Below, piece after piece: positions 1 to 13,067 of a stretch of DNA of 64,000 bases. The stretch spans positions 11,056,688 through 11,120,687 of the forward strand of contig JBANSL010000013.1 of NCBI GenBank assembly GCA_037127255.1. The letters run 5' to 3'. The position numbers were made by a program, and so were the translations under genes. This stretch comes from Persicaria tinctoria (taxonomy: Eukaryota > Streptophyta > Magnoliopsida > Caryophyllales > Polygonaceae). Positions within the stretch are counted from its first letter, which is position 1, and the number at the start of each line of letters is the position of its first letter. Below the pieces are notes generated by a model, which saw nothing but the letters and a program-made list of their open reading frames with translations, was not told the origin of the DNA and made no database searches.

Positions 1-620
1 GTGACAATCTGGGTATTATTAAAAAATTATGGACATTTACTTAATTATCAAATGGATGTGGACATTTACTTAATTAACAATCCTAAATGGACATTTCACC
101 AAATTATTCCTATATTTAATGAGTGGTTTTATGTAAATTTCCCTTTAGAAAAATGTAGAATGGGTAATCGAGGACTTTAATCGCTAAAATATGTATAAAA
201 TAAGGTACATAGTTCTATCTTGCTCTCCCTATTTAGTACAATAGTACTATTTCATTTTCATCTTCTCTTTGGTAAAAATATAAGTCTAGTTTTTTTTTAA
301 TCATAAATGTATTACGATTGTTGAAATAACACAAGTGATATATTAAAAAATGAAATTATCAGGATATTGTCACCGGAGTCAATTTAAAAATATAATCAGT
401 ACCATAATATGAAAGCAATGTAATAGTTGCCCGTTGATTTTAAAAGATACTACTATAATACGAAAGCAATGGGCTAGTAACAAAACTGATCTAATTTGAA
501 GTAAAATGACACTTGCAAAAAAATAGTAATAGAAGCATAGTGGAAAGAAACTAAATATTCATACTCTTAAATCATTACCAAAACTACTCGTAAACTAATT
601 TTACACTTCAAAATATCTAA
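1..620. other. AT-rich intergenic DNA, no gene seen
   Basis: No open frame with recognisable protein content and no clear element borders were seen. The sequence is AT-rich with short homopolymer runs. It ends at the TAA target site of the MITE that starts at 621. Confidence 0.6.
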
Positions 621-1251
621 GAGTATTTCCAACAGTTTTCCCATTTTGAGAATTATTGAGGTTTTGGAGATTTTTAAGGTATTTTTTGGTTCAATAGATT
701 TCCTATCACATCATCTAAAATGAAAAAGCAGCAAAAAAAAAAAGGATTCCCTAAGAGTTCGTTTGGTTAACAATTGAAAAACCCATGAAGTGAAAAAACT
801 CAGGAAGTAGGATAAATATATGTGTTTGGTTATAATTTTTTTCTTTCAAAATCCCAGGAACTTGAATTCCCAGAAATTCCAATTTCTATGAAATAGGGGA
901 ATTTAACTTACCTAAGGGGGACTAGGTAAGTTGAACTTCCACCATTTTGTGTACAAAATCACCACTTCCACCATTTGAAATTCCTATTATTTAAAAACTA
1001 ACCAAACATCTTTTTTCCATTAACCGGAAGTACAATTGATGGGAATTAAATTCACGTGAATTAAATGCATGGGAATTGCACTTCCCATGTTCAACCAAAC
1101 GAGACCTAAATCTGCATCATTCTCCAAACTAAATGATTCTCCAAATCTTCGAAATGGAGAAGCTGTTGGAGTTAAAGCAAAAATAATTTGAAGAACGTGT
1201 ATCTTGTTTCTCTATTTTGGAAATTTTTTGGAGAAGTTGTTGGATATGGTC
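621..1251. mobile_element. Tourist-like (PIF/Harbinger) MITE, outer
   Basis: The ends form a terminal inverted repeat: GAGTATTTCCAACAG on the left and the complement of TTGTTGGATATGGTC on the right. The element is flanked by TAA on both sides (618-620 and 1252-1254), the 3-bp target duplication expected for PIF/Harbinger elements. It has no coding capacity. A second MITE sits inside it at 755-1106, so this one inserted first. Element class is inferred from TIR and TSD, not from a database match. Confidence 0.7.
755..1106. mobile_element. Tourist-like MITE, nested
   Basis: A 352-bp element with TIRs GAGTTCGTTTGGTTAAC and GTTCAACCAAACGAGACC (inverted) and a TAA target duplication at 752-754 and 1107-1109. 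It is non-coding and lies wholly inside the MITE at 621-1251. The GTTTGGTT core of the terminus is common among plant Tourist-type MITEs. Confidence 0.8.
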
Positions 1252-1254
1252 TAA

Positions 1255-2349
1255 CAATATTAAATTTCCACTTTACCTACCATATTTAAACTTTAAAATA
1301 AATTAACCAAAGTTAATAAAAATCACGTGATAATTTAACTCTGAAAGAACAAAAGGATTAACGGTTCTTTGTAAGAAAACCTAAGATAATGGATATGTGT
1401 TTTACTACTTTTACATAATTTCATAATCATAAAGATTATTGACATGATGACTAAAGAACTATTGACAATATCAAATCTATAAAACAAATCATTTTTATTT
1501 TAGAAAATATATACAATTAGGCTCGAGAATAATCAAAACTCAATTTATGTCATGTGCATAGCCACACCCTAGGCTTCTCGTTGAATACAGTCGCCAAAAC
1601 TGTCCAAGAGTGCATTTGTGTGAGATTTCAACCGATCTGTTTACCATTTGTTTTGGTCACACTTTGTTGATTTGAAATTGGAGGGTTTTTTTTGCTCAAA
1701 AAAAAATGGAGGGTTTTAAGGTTTTTCAAAATAGGAATTGAAATTAGTTGATTTTTGTGTTGTTGATGTTGGTTTTCTTATTGTGGGTGAAATGTTGAAC
1801 TTTTTTTTAAAACGCTATGGACTGTCAAAAAAACGCTATATAAAACGCTCCAAAAAACTTGCTCATATAATGGCAGAGGCAAATAGGGCTTTTGAACATT
1901 TTCGTAGATTACAGGCCCAAAGTCTACAATTACCTGGACATCAAATGAATCGCCATTCATAGTTGGATTGGTGATTCCACCTAAATAAGCTTGCGCGACA
2001 ATCAGGCCACAGCCACAGCATGCCTCCAAATCATTCCCAAGGTCATGGCTTCCCTAGCATTCGCGCCGATCATGCATCTCAAAGTTCTAGCTTCGGCTCC
2101 CTTACAGCATGGTAAATCACAGGCTATATACCTTCCTGCGTGAACCATATGCTAATAGACGGCTAAAAGAAAGGGATACACCTTTCATATATAGAACACA
2201 ACACTAGCATACCAATTTATACAGGCTAATGAACAACTGAAACAAAAGGGTCATCAGTGGACTCAAGTTTCCAGTGAGATTCTTGCATAACTTACAAACA
2301 TCAGATCTTTTTCCCCTGACGATAATAGTGTGGTTGAACACCTACCAAC
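1255..2349. other. intergenic DNA and likely 3'UTR of the 2350-6298 gene
   Basis: No convincing gene. Short open frames occur on both strands (for example around 1738-2029), but they lack family signatures and introns cannot be modelled. The part next to 2350 is probably the 3' untranslated region of the minus-strand gene. Confidence 0.5.
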
Positions 2350-5300
2350 CTAAAACGGCTTCTCGTAATCCTGCGTTGGTGGATCCCAGGACCCCATAAG
2401 ACCTGAAAATGAAAACAAGAAGTGTAAAGCTTCATTTATCATGACTAAAAAGTTTCTGTAACATGCAGCACCTGGAAGAAGTACTAGTTTAGACGTAGAG
2501 ATCGGTCTCACAAAACAGAATACATCAAAGACTGACTACATAAGCAATGAACCCTGAAAAAACTAATTAAGCAACAGAGGAAAAAGTGGAGTAATACTTA
2601 ATGGAATCTCTCCAAGTGACATGTAGATTTGATCATCATCACTAAGAATGCCCTGCGATGATTAGGAAAAATCCATTAGTTTCTATTCAAGTGATTATAG
2701 TAAATTGAAATTAAAGCAGCAAACATATAGAAAAATAATAACCTAACATCATTTAATACAAGGGAGACATTTAGGATAAGGTCTCTCGTAGAGATTGAGG
2801 AACTATGTATACAGATGTTGGGAAATGGAGGAAAAAATAGGGATGGATATCAGAGGAAACCCACATTCCCCATCTAAAAGCCAAAAACACAACCAATTTT
2901 CACCTGAACTGTTATTATGTGATTCATTAATGCTAGCACTTTATTTTAAATTAAGTTTTAACTAACTGAAGATGGTCCAGCTTCTTATTTAACTCAAACT
3001 TTGTTAATTTCTAAACAGTGATCCATCCCCTAGTCGTGATCATCCCTTCATCTCGATTGCTAGTACAATGGGCTTCTCCTCTGTCAGTTGAGTTGACATC
3101 TGTTTTCTGACTCAACAAATACTTTCCTCAAGGGGTAGACACATCAAAAGATACTTGCAATAGAGAGAGACAGTAAGGCGATTACAAAGGAAGGAGCCAT
3201 ATAGATATTAAAGCAGGAAAAGGGAATATGAGTAGCCAAGTTACGAAGAGAAAATGTGTGAACCAGGTTTACATTACTCTGTCCACTCGTTCTATTAGCT
3301 AAAATTAAAGGATTAATAGCGACCCATATGGTGTGGAAGTAGTATTGATATATTCCTAAATGTAAAGTTTTCCTGACAAACATTTAGGAATATATCAATA
3401 CTACTTTCACACCATGCGCGTGCCAAAATGAAAGAATCCCCACTGCCCAAATCAAAGGCAGTGCAGACATGTATGATGCATCCATGCTCTTGGGGAAGGA
3501 ACACCATTAAGTCCCGGTTTTCTAATACTAATTGAAACTCCAGCCAATTCTTTAGGAACAAATTACAAAAGAATTGCACAGGAAACACCTTTCAATACCC
3601 CCGACTCCCCCCGAGGCATCTAGCAATAGGACAAATAGCGACCCTGCTGACCCATTACCCACAGACAAACGAGAATGATGATAATTAAATAGCACAAACA
3701 CCTAGGCAGAGTGTTGTGTCCCTCTGTCCCATGTTGGACACATCTGCTCCAGCTACACTGGGACACATCCACAAGTTTTACAATCTGTTCCCCCATCCCT
3801 TACAAAGCCAAAAAAGATGCAATAATAATTTATAACCTCCCCTAGTTTCATTCACCTCCCAGACCTTATTCATCCTGCCCTTCTTCCTCTCTTCAATGTT
3901 AAGCTCTTCCGTCTATTATGATTTATAACTTCATCTATTTTTATGTGAATGGTTAAACATTTATGTCCATGTACTACGTTTATGAAATAGCGTCTTCAAT
4001 GTGTATGAAGTGAAATAGCTATAATGCAACTAACAACTTGTTGGACTGCACATTTGCATATACATCATCTGTATGAAGTGGAAGTTTATCAAGGGTGTAA
4101 TAAAAAAGTTGCACCAATTTATGACAAGCATAAATTAGGGAAAAAAGCATAAGAAAAGTTATCCTGAAAAAAGGATAACTTCGTGAAACCCATGAGTAGT
4201 AAAGTATTAGAGTATAAACTAGACAGAGCCCCAAGAAAAAGAAAATCACTTCAAAATAAAACAAATAGGATCTGTACCTCTCCATGATGCAGACCGATAT
4301 CATTATGCAGAGAATTCATCTCTGGCTGCGCAGAAGAACAATTTTGGATATCATTTCCCATCAATTCTGAGAGCATGAGCCCATAACCATCCTGCACAGG
4401 ATTCTGCAAGTGGTTTGGAAAACTTTCTAATCCGGTAAATTCAGATTGCGTCCTGCATAATCATAGAAACTGTGAGCAAACCATATCACATGAGCCAACT
4501 ATTGAGCATGCAAACTTATATCTGCAGTGTAAACGCAAACAATAAGCCTGAAAATAACAAAGCTTAGAAAATCAATAGGAAGACAAGAGGGACAAACACA
4601 CTCATAAGAAATACCTTCTTGCAGAAGTATGATCGCCTTTATCACCATGCAGAGGTTCACTTTCCAGATCTATTATTTCAACACCTTTACCAGGGTTTTC
4701 ATATTTACTATACATACTGTTCAAATTGCAACTATTGCTCATGGACAGATCAATATCAACTGATATGTCCTTCTTTGGCACTGGATTGGAGGAATACACA
4801 ATCGTAGAATCATTGTGAGTCTCATGAGCATCAGAGACTTCCATAAGATTGAGATCACAGATCTTGAATGAACCAGGAAAAAGCTGCTTCTCTTCTGAGT
4901 ATGCAACAGACGGTCCAATACCATCTTTTGATTGCATGGAACCAATGGCAACATTATCCTGATTTACAGAAGAAATTCCAACCCTCCCAGGTAAAGGCAT
5001 CAGCTCTTGGATACCTAGATGCTTGTTTTCTGAAACTGAAAGTTGTGGGCTCTCATCATTGCGCAGATCAGTTAGCCAGTCTTTCACTTTCTTGGGATTG
5101 TCTTTGGCTTCTATGCTTTCTAAGGATCGTTTTTCACCCCTAACTTTGTCCATGAGTCCACACAATTCATACGCAGAAGAGCCTGCAAATGGCATTTGCT
5201 CATAAACGAATGCACAAATAAAATAACACCCACATCTATGCAAAATGAAATCAAACATTATAGTATAATACCTGATGGATCACTGTTTGAGGTGTTCTTA

Positions 5301-6298
5301 ACTGGCACTGTGAATTGTGCAGCAGAGCTAGATTGGCAACTGTTGTTACTCCCATCAACCAGCATTAGTAAATTCTTATCTGCAGGTCTAACACTGGCGA
5401 ATGATTTTGTAGGCATCTCAGAACTGCACAATTTAAGCAAGTCGTGGTCCTTTCTAGAAATACCGACCTCTTCTTCACAGTGATGGATAGATGAGTTCTT
5501 GCCAGCATCTTCATCTCCTAAATCAGATCTATTGCTCTCCTTTTCCAATTCTACATGTACAGAACTCAGCTGGTCAGTACTTTGGGTAATATCATCAACA
5601 CTAGAATTACTTTTCTGGCTGCTAAAGGATTTCTCATCTTGATACTGCTTGATATGAGCACCATCATCTATGGAATTTGCAATGTTATTATCCACCTCCT
5701 TAGAATTCTGCTGGGTGGGAACACTATCGCAATTAGCAATCACGTTCGCAGATGTGCTCACTTTCTCAGGCAAAGATCCATTTCTTCCATTTTCAGTAAT
5801 CAAATCTGTGCTAGACAAAGGCCTCAGTAATCTCCTCTTTTCTTTAACATAAACAGGGGACCTTCTACCTGTCTCCAAAGCATCAGCAGCAGAAAGAGAT
5901 GTATCCGAAGAAATTGGAGCAGTTGACTGACCCTCTCTAGGTGAAATAAGATCTTCAGCTACTTCTTGATGCTTTGGGTTAAACTCTGAATTATCATTGA
6001 TCTTAAAACTGCCATTGGATGAAGGGTTGGAGAGCACATCAGGAGGCAATAACCCATGGGAAATCAAATAATCAACTGCCAGCCGACCGGCCTCAATGAA
6101 AAGATTCCCTTTTCGAGGAACCTGCTGTTGCATAGGCAAAGGTGATTTGGGATGCATGCGTCCAAAAGAACGGCTAAAATTGCGATTATCTGAGTTATAG
6201 AAATTAGGATGACTTCTAATTGAAGTTTCAGGTGAAATTCGAGAGGAAATCGCATTTGGCCTGTATCCATTCCCAGGGAAACGTTGTCTGGTATTCAT
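2350..6298 (-). CDS. At4g26450-like uncharacterised plant protein
   Basis: Five coding exons on the minus strand: 6298-5272, 5182-4615, 4452-4278, 2652-2598 and 2402-2350. They join in frame to 1878 bp (625 aa) with GT-AG borders throughout. The N-terminus has the FPGNGYR and SRISPE motifs, an arginine/asparagine-rich stretch, and a KGNLFIEAGRLAVDYLISHG block with GLLPPD after it. The C-terminus ends SWDPPTQDYEKPF. From memory these match the plant family of Arabidopsis At4g26450, whose function is not established. The middle is Ser/Asn/Asp-rich and probably disordered. I start at Met 6298: the same frame opens upstream at a TTG, not an ATG, and an acceptor-like AG just upstream suggests an intron in the 5'UTR. 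The fourth intron (4277-2653, about 1.6 kb) carries the hairpin at 3328-3415. Family is fairly secure; the two small last exons are modelled by eye. Confidence 0.75.
3328..3415. repeat. near-perfect intronic inverted repeat (hairpin)
   Basis: The arms 3328-3363 and 3380-3415 are 36 nt each and complementary except for one pair, around a 16-nt loop. It lies in the long fourth intron of the 2350-6298 gene. Length, loop size and pairing fit either a very small foldback/MITE or a miRNA-like precursor. Neither can be decided here. Confidence 0.85.
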
Positions 6299-6760
6299 CT
6301 CTTCAAAACTGCCACTGACCAATGCGAGGAAGAATAAGTAAGATAAGGAACAAAAGCCTAAATTCCTAGAACCAGATTGGGGATAGAATATCCAATGATC
6401 AGATCAAAAGCAAGCGAAATAATATAACTGAACAACAGCATGTTAGCGAAATCTCGATCTAAAAACAACAAAAAAACAAATAATCAATTGCTCATTTGCT
6501 ATAGACTGAGAGCAGTTTGATAAGAGCTATAGTGTTAGGGATTCAGATAAATATAATCAAACTATCAGGATAAAACATCCACAATCAATTGAAATAATGA
6601 GGATCAACAGGTTAGGGTTTCAAGCGAGCTAATCCTTCAAGTTTAGGTGAAATTACAGAACGCAAAATGAGATCGAGAAGAATACAGATATTACCTAATA
6701 TTAGGTGAATTAGGGCTTCAGAACGCCGTGGATCCGCAAGCCGTCGCCGTTGCCGTCGTC
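6299..6760 (-). promoter_or_regulatory. 5'UTR, probable leader intron and promoter of the At4g26450-like gene
   Basis: Non-coding on the minus strand upstream of the chosen Met. An AG (minus strand) just 5' of the ATG at 6298 could be the acceptor of a leader intron. The GC-richer patch near 6720-6770 is the likely first non-coding exon or transcription start region. No TATA box could be assigned. Confidence 0.35.
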
Positions 6761-7019
6761 TCCGGTGCACACAAAATCAAAGGCGAGAAAGAGAGATAGG
6801 CCGAGTGAATTGGCCTTGAATTTGTACAAAATCCAAAAGAAGAGGTTGAAGAAAGATAGATTTACAGCTTGCTGGACTGGAAGCTGGGAAATCCAAGAGA
6901 GATTGGAGAGAGGTTGTTTGTGGATGGAGAAGATATCAGCAACAGGAGGATCACTTGGTAATTTGGTACGGTTAGAAGAGCTCTACAAAGTATGATGTCA
7001 GGGTGATTGGTCCTGTAAG

Positions 7020-7411
7020 TAGGGTTGTTATATGAGCTGAACGGCTCGAGCTCAGCTCGGGATTGGCTCGAAAAAAGCTCGATTCGAGCTCGTTCACTTA
7101 CCTAAATAAGTCGAGTTTGAACATGATTTTAAGCTCGGTTAAAAGCTCGGCTCGTTCGATTTAGGCTCGAATAGCTCGAATAATATGGAATTTCTAAAAA
7201 TTTCTTTAAGTTAATATGTTATGATCAAGTAAAACTACTTAAAGCTCGAAAAAAGCTCGGCTCGAGCTCGTTCATTTACTAAAACAAGCCGAGCTTGAAC
7301 AAAAAAGAAAGCTCGTTTAAAAATTAGGCTCGGCTCGACTCGAGCTCGTTTAACAAATGAACAAGCTTGAACATGCCAAGCTCGGCTCGTTCGGCTCGAA
7401 TAACACCCCTA
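7020..7411. mobile_element. hAT-type non-autonomous element (392 bp)
   Basis: TIR start TAGGGTTGTTAT pairs with TAGGGGTGTTAT read from the other end. The interior is built of GGCTCG/GAGCTC-rich subterminal repeats on both sides. Flanking 8-mers CCTGTAAG (7012-7019) and CCTGTAAC (7412-7419) match at 7 of 8 positions, consistent with a hAT 8-bp target duplication that has mutated once. TAGGG(G/A)TG ends are typical of Ac-like hAT elements. No transposase remains. Confidence 0.75.
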
Positions 7412-7419
7412 CCTGTAAC

Positions 7420-8084
7420 CCCTGTTTGCACAAAGAAACGTTTTTGCAATAGATCCATAACATACATTATTACCATCTCCGATAACTTAGAGAATTTTTT
7501 ATTTTTAGAGAATTTTAAATTTGTGTTGATTCAATAAATTTCAGTATTTATTTTGCCGGATCCCGAGAGTTCTCTGTAGGCATCTTCCTTTTGCCAGATC
7601 GGTTCATTGGTCTATTAGCTTGCAGTTTAGAGTATAGAATGAGTTGCACTTTATTTTTGCATTTTCATTTCCATCATTTGCTTCTTGTTATTTTCATTCA
7701 TTCATTTGCTTATGTTATTTGATTCTTGTTGTACATAATGGTTAGTCCATCTCTCGGCTTTTATGGGTTCTCGGTTTCTCAAGGCTTGTCTAGAAAATCG
7801 AATTTCTTTCATTATATAAAAAAATATATTTATTTTATTCTCTTGAAGGAGTATCTCCAAATTTGGAGTATTTTTCACATTTAGGCTACATCGCCTCCCG
7901 CTCTACTCTCCCTATTGATGTTGTTTTTCGTAGTATCATCCACAATGATGCTCTTGGTTAGATGGTGTTGTCAATCTTTCAAATTCTTTTCCGTTAAAGA
8001 AAATAGTTTTAAAATTTTTCAAATTGGTTAAGTTATTAAAATTTGAGTAAAAATGATTTTTATTTTTTCATTTTAGATAAACTC
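7420..8084. other. no feature recognised
   Basis: AT-rich sequence without a supported open frame, structured repeat or element border. Confidence 0.5.
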
Positions 8085-8660
8085 TTTGAGACTACTTTAA
8101 TGGTTAAAACTCACCTCAAAGTGTAAGTTGAGTAATGAGTTAGCGATGGTGAACTCCATCCCATGATAGTGTACAACAATCAGTGTTATAAATATTGGAT
8201 ATATCGGCCGATATATCAGGGATATTTAAAATCCGCAACGATATCGGCATATCGGGTGAAAATATAAGTCAACGACATATATCGGGTCAACGTCGATATA
8301 TCGGGTCAATACCAGTGATATATCGGGGATATTTTAAATTGCCAACATTTATAAGGCAACTTTAGCCTTTATGAATGAAATTGTTTTTATTTTGTCAAGT
8401 TTATTTGGTAATTTTGCAATTTAAATATTAATTTTTCATGTGTATTTTTACATTTTGAAGAATAAATGTAATATTTATAGTTAAAAATTAGCGAAACCGA
8501 TAAATATAATATATCCCGATATATCATTTTTACTCGTAACCGGATACGACCCCGATACGCGATATTTAGAATCTTGACAGCAATATAGAGATGAAATTCA
8601 CCACTAACTCATCACCCAACCTACAGTGTCCTACACTATGGGTGAAAGATAAATAAAGTG
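8085..8660. mobile_element. MITE-like inverted-repeat element, split by an insertion
   Basis: The left part (around 8110-8170, GTTGAGTAATGAGTTAGC) is inversely related to the right part (around 8590-8645, ACTCATCACCCAACC). Together they look like the two arms of one MITE separated by the GATATATCGG-rich block. Outer borders are approximate and no target duplication was confirmed. Confidence 0.4.
8181..8585. mobile_element. GATATATCGG-repeat element
   Basis: Dense copies of GATATATCGG/CCGATATATC in both orientations, bounded by loosely inverse ends (CAGTGTTATAAATAT and the complement of GATATTTAGAATCTTGACAG). Probably a non-autonomous DNA transposon with subterminal repeats, nested in the element at 8085-8660. 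Class not determined. Confidence 0.4.
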
Positions 8661-11480
8661 TATTTTCCAACTGCTATTCATAGATAACTTGATCAAACAA
8701 ACATAACTTTCTTTTGGAATAAGGACCTTCAACATCGTTCCCTTATAAGATGAGATAGGATTTGTAAACCAAATAAAAAGGGAGGATTGCGAATTCGCAA
8801 AGAATGCGAGATGAATGAGGTTGTTCAAATGAAACTATTATAGAAAATAATAGCTGAACCCTACAATATGTGGGTAAAATTGGTTAACCAGAAATACCTA
8901 CGGGGTACATGCATCCTTAACTATAAAAAGAAGGGAGGTAGCTTTTGGCAATGGTCTAAGCTATACCCGCTGGTGAGCAAGTTCAAAACAAGTCTGATTT
9001 GGTCAGTATGTAACTAATGGTAAGACAATCAAATTTTGGGAGGACAATTGGGTTGATACGATCGTACTATCGTCTCGTAGCGACTGCCCTCACATAGCAA
9101 ATCGGGAAGAAACAGTTAGTGACTATATACTAGGAGAAAAATGGTAGGTTGGGAAACTAGAGGATAATCTTCCAAAATCAATGGTTGATGATATTATCTC
9201 CATTCCACTTCCTACCAATGTTTTCGAAGACATACTATATTGGTGGCCAGACAAGAATGGTTGGTTCACCACGTCGAGTGCCTATAGTTTAATCTGAAAA
9301 AAAACAGAATGTTGGGGGAAGAAGCAACTGATTGGGTTTGGAAATTAGATACTCAACCGAAGGTTAAAAACTTCATGTGGAAACTCTGTCAACTTGGTCT
9401 CTCTACAAAGGCCACATTGGCCCTTTGGGGTGTGCTAGTTCCAAATACCTGTGTGTTTTGCAATGATGCAACTGAAGATGAAACACACTTGTTCTTAGAG
9501 TGTCAAGCACATACCCTTCAAGAGGTACTCACATGGACTGATCAACAAGACATTCAAGCACTTATCCATCAATGCAGAGATATACGACCAATAATTAAGT
9601 TTATTGACAATTGATACGGGACCATCCAAGACACTTTCAGACACATCTATAATTGGGGATGGACCTATGATTCGAGCTCGTGAGAATGATGTCATCCTCA
9701 AGAGGAAGAAGAAGGCTCCCCCATGGGAGAAGGTCCAAATGTGCAAGCTTTATGGCCGTTCATGCTTTAGATTCGTTCATGCTCAGTTGATAGCTTTTCG
9801 ACGTCTCAGTAAAATGAGTCGTACGGAGTCAATATTAATCGGATTGGATCGTGCCATACGTTGTCGGAACAAGGACGAAGAGATCTACAACTTTGTTGTT
9901 GAAGGTTTTTCCAGATTCGACCTAGAGCTTGGCCGAAAATCACATTCTTTGCAAGTTGTCACTGTTTTGCACGGGCGTGCAAGTGGGTGCGCGGGCGTGC
10001 GCCGCTGGACACCAATCTCACATATGCCGAATTTGGGCTTCTTTATATTGTTATTTTAGAGAACTTAATTAATTATGTTATTTTAAGTTATTTTAGGGTT
10101 ATTTAATTAATTCCTTTTATTTATTATTTTTATTAGAAAATCCCTAGTTAGGGTTTTAAATAGGCGGCTTCTCTCCATTGTAGAACATGACGTTGAAATT
10201 TTATGAAAGTTCTCTTTTTTGTGTGAAACACATAGAGCGTAAGTCAATCGATTTGAAGCGTTGCTCATCGATTGCAAATTGGTTCTTGATCTTGCTTGGT
10301 TTGCTTTGAGTTCATCAACCTCGCGAGAGCTTGGTGATCCTGGTAATCACAAGTCCCCTTCTTGTGCCTCCAAGTTGTCCGCTTGGTTGTGTAAGGTTGT
10401 AGAGGCGGGCTTTGTAGTCGTTGATACTTGGTTCCTACCCTCTTAGGAGGACTGGGTTCTTTATCTCATTCTACCTTAGTTCGAATTACCCTTCTATCGC
10501 TCTTTATTTCATTGTTTTGTCGAGTCTAGAGTTGCTGCGTTTTTATTCCTTTTTGGTCGATATTGAGTCCTTGTTTGTTGTTCTTGAGTCGTTTGCTTCC
10601 GTTCTTGTCCTTGAGTCTTGATTGTCGAAGATCGGGCCACTCTACGGCTAACCCCGTATCAACAATAAATTAAATAATGAAAATAAAAGCCTTTTGGCGA
10701 CAAGATGGTGGACTACTTGGTTTTTCAAAAACAAGATCACATTCTCTAACGCAACAATTCCAACCAATTCGGAGTTCAATACAATGGTTCAAGCATCTGC
10801 CGACAATTGGTCTCGAGCATGTAAATTTAATGATGACATGGATTCCAACGTATAGAAGCGCTGCTCGGTAAGAGCACATAATAGGAAACATAATAGCAGA
10901 ACGACAAGAAAATGGAAGAAAGCACCAGTAGGCACCTTCAAACTAAACTTCGACGAGTCCTCAATCTCTAATCAAGACAGTTCATGTGGCTACATCATCA
11001 GCGATTGAGATGGGCATCCAATAGCTATGGGGTGCCAGAATGTGGGAAAACAAAATCTTATCAAGGTTAAAGCCCTTGCGTTATTGCTTGGGGTTCAGAA
11101 AATCTAGGAGCTTCATATTTCAAATCTCCAGATTGAAGGAGATTCTTTAATAATAATAAAATACCTACGGGATAAATCACGTTGCCCGTGGAAGATCGAA
11201 CTTCTTATGTCATATATTAAAATGCTCCTTCAAGGAGTTGGAAAATCTTCTTTCTCTCATGTGCCCCGTGATGGCAATAAAGTGACCGATAAGGTTGCAC
11301 ACCTTAGCCACTTTGCCAAGGGACGAGAGATTTTAATGATTCAGATCTTCAGGACCTCATCCGAAAGGATGCTATCGGGTAGGCTTGATCTACCCGAAAT
11401 CTTACCTAATAAAAAAAATGACAAAATGTTAGTAGGCTTGATAATGGGTTGGGTTTTAGGTCAAAATGCAATTAAAGGTA
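8660..11480 (+). pseudogene. decayed LINE ORF2 remnant (3' half), split by a solo LTR
   Basis: Translated plus-strand pieces show the C-terminal part of a plant LINE polyprotein. About 8690-9300 has the post-RT region (FFWNK, KGGLRIR, YNMWVKLVNQKYLRG). 9309-9612 has the zinc-binding RVT-type domain (VWKLDTQPKVKNFMWKLC, CVFC, THLFLEC). After the LTR, 10676-11400 has an RNase H-like domain (GTFKLNFDES, LQIEGDSL, HVPRDGNKVTDKVAH). Stops and frameshifts are scattered, so it is non-functional. Removing the solo LTR at 9613-10661 and one ACAAT rejoins the two halves of the element. Confidence 0.75.
9613..10661. mobile_element. solo LTR (1049 bp)
   Basis: Begins TGATACGGG and ends CCCGTATCA, a 9-bp terminal inverted repeat with TG...CA ends. 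It is flanked by a perfect 5-bp duplication ACAAT (9608-9612 and 10662-10666). It contains a TAAATAGG TATA-like stretch near 10160. No internal retrotransposon domain is present, so it is most simply a solo LTR left by LTR-LTR recombination. It interrupts the LINE remnant at 8660-11480. Superfamily (Gypsy or Copia) is not assigned. A 151-codon frame across its left end may be chance. Confidence 0.88.
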
Positions 11481-12054
<574 letters not shown>

Positions 12055-12994
12055 ACTTTGATATATGTTTGGCAAGTAGTGTTTGGACTAGCGGATAATA
12101 TTTGGGAGCGATCGGGGGTTGAAACGCTGCAAAGCGGGTGTCTGGCAATAGAAAATGGATGAAATCTAGGGGTGGAATTGGTACAATGCCAATTACTTTT
12201 CATCGTTACCACGTACCAACCAATTATAATTGGTAATGATAAATCTCTTACCATTAGCAACCATATAAACCCTTGTACCAACTTAATTGGTAACCAATAT
12301 AATTGGTTGAATGTTAAGGGTTGGTGATGGTAAATTACCAAGTTTTGACATTAATATACAACTATAAAATTAAATTTCAAATTTAAAAAACAAATATTAC
12401 ATATCAAACAAAAACATAAATTACATATCAATATTAATAGTTCATATAATTTAATGATTCGCGTGGAACTCTAAATTCAAATATTCAAATGCAATATTGT
12501 AAGGATTAATTATTTAACAAGTACATTAAAAATTGATCGAAACTTTAAAGTATGTTTGTTTGGATCGAGCTAGGACTTGTGACATTTCTTCATTGATTAG
12601 AAAACATTTTGTTAAAAAAATCAAACCTAGTAAAAAGAATGGATCAGTAAACGAATATGTCACATAAGCTATACATAATGCGATCAACAACAATATGTAG
12701 AATCTATTAGATAATTAACAATGCGACAAACAATTTGCATGATCGAAGACAAAATTTCCTAAGTGACAAACAATCTACATAATATAGATAATAATATACT
12801 ATAAATTGGCACGAAGACAACGTAACAAACAATCTACAAAACATGCAATTTTATTATTTTGTAAATTTCCCCGGTATATTATATGTAGGTTAAATTAACT
12901 ATTGAATGATATTCTCATAAAAAAATTACTAAAAAGAAATCAAAAGCTTAGGAGTTTAACATCTTTTATTTTATTCAAGATTTTAATTAAAATT

Positions 12995-13000
<6 letters not shown>

Positions 13001-13064
<64 letters not shown>
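13001..13064. repeat. (TA)n(GA)n compound microsatellite
   Basis: About 27 bp of TA units run straight into about 37 bp of GA units. It abuts the left end of the nested long-TIR element. Confidence 0.95.

Positions 13065-13067
<3 letters not shown>

Noticed and set aside
9604..10059. 151-codon frame at the left end of the solo LTR
   Set aside because: It straddles the LTR border and target duplication, so it cannot be an ancestral gene. Any likeness to retrotransposon polyprotein tails is weak.
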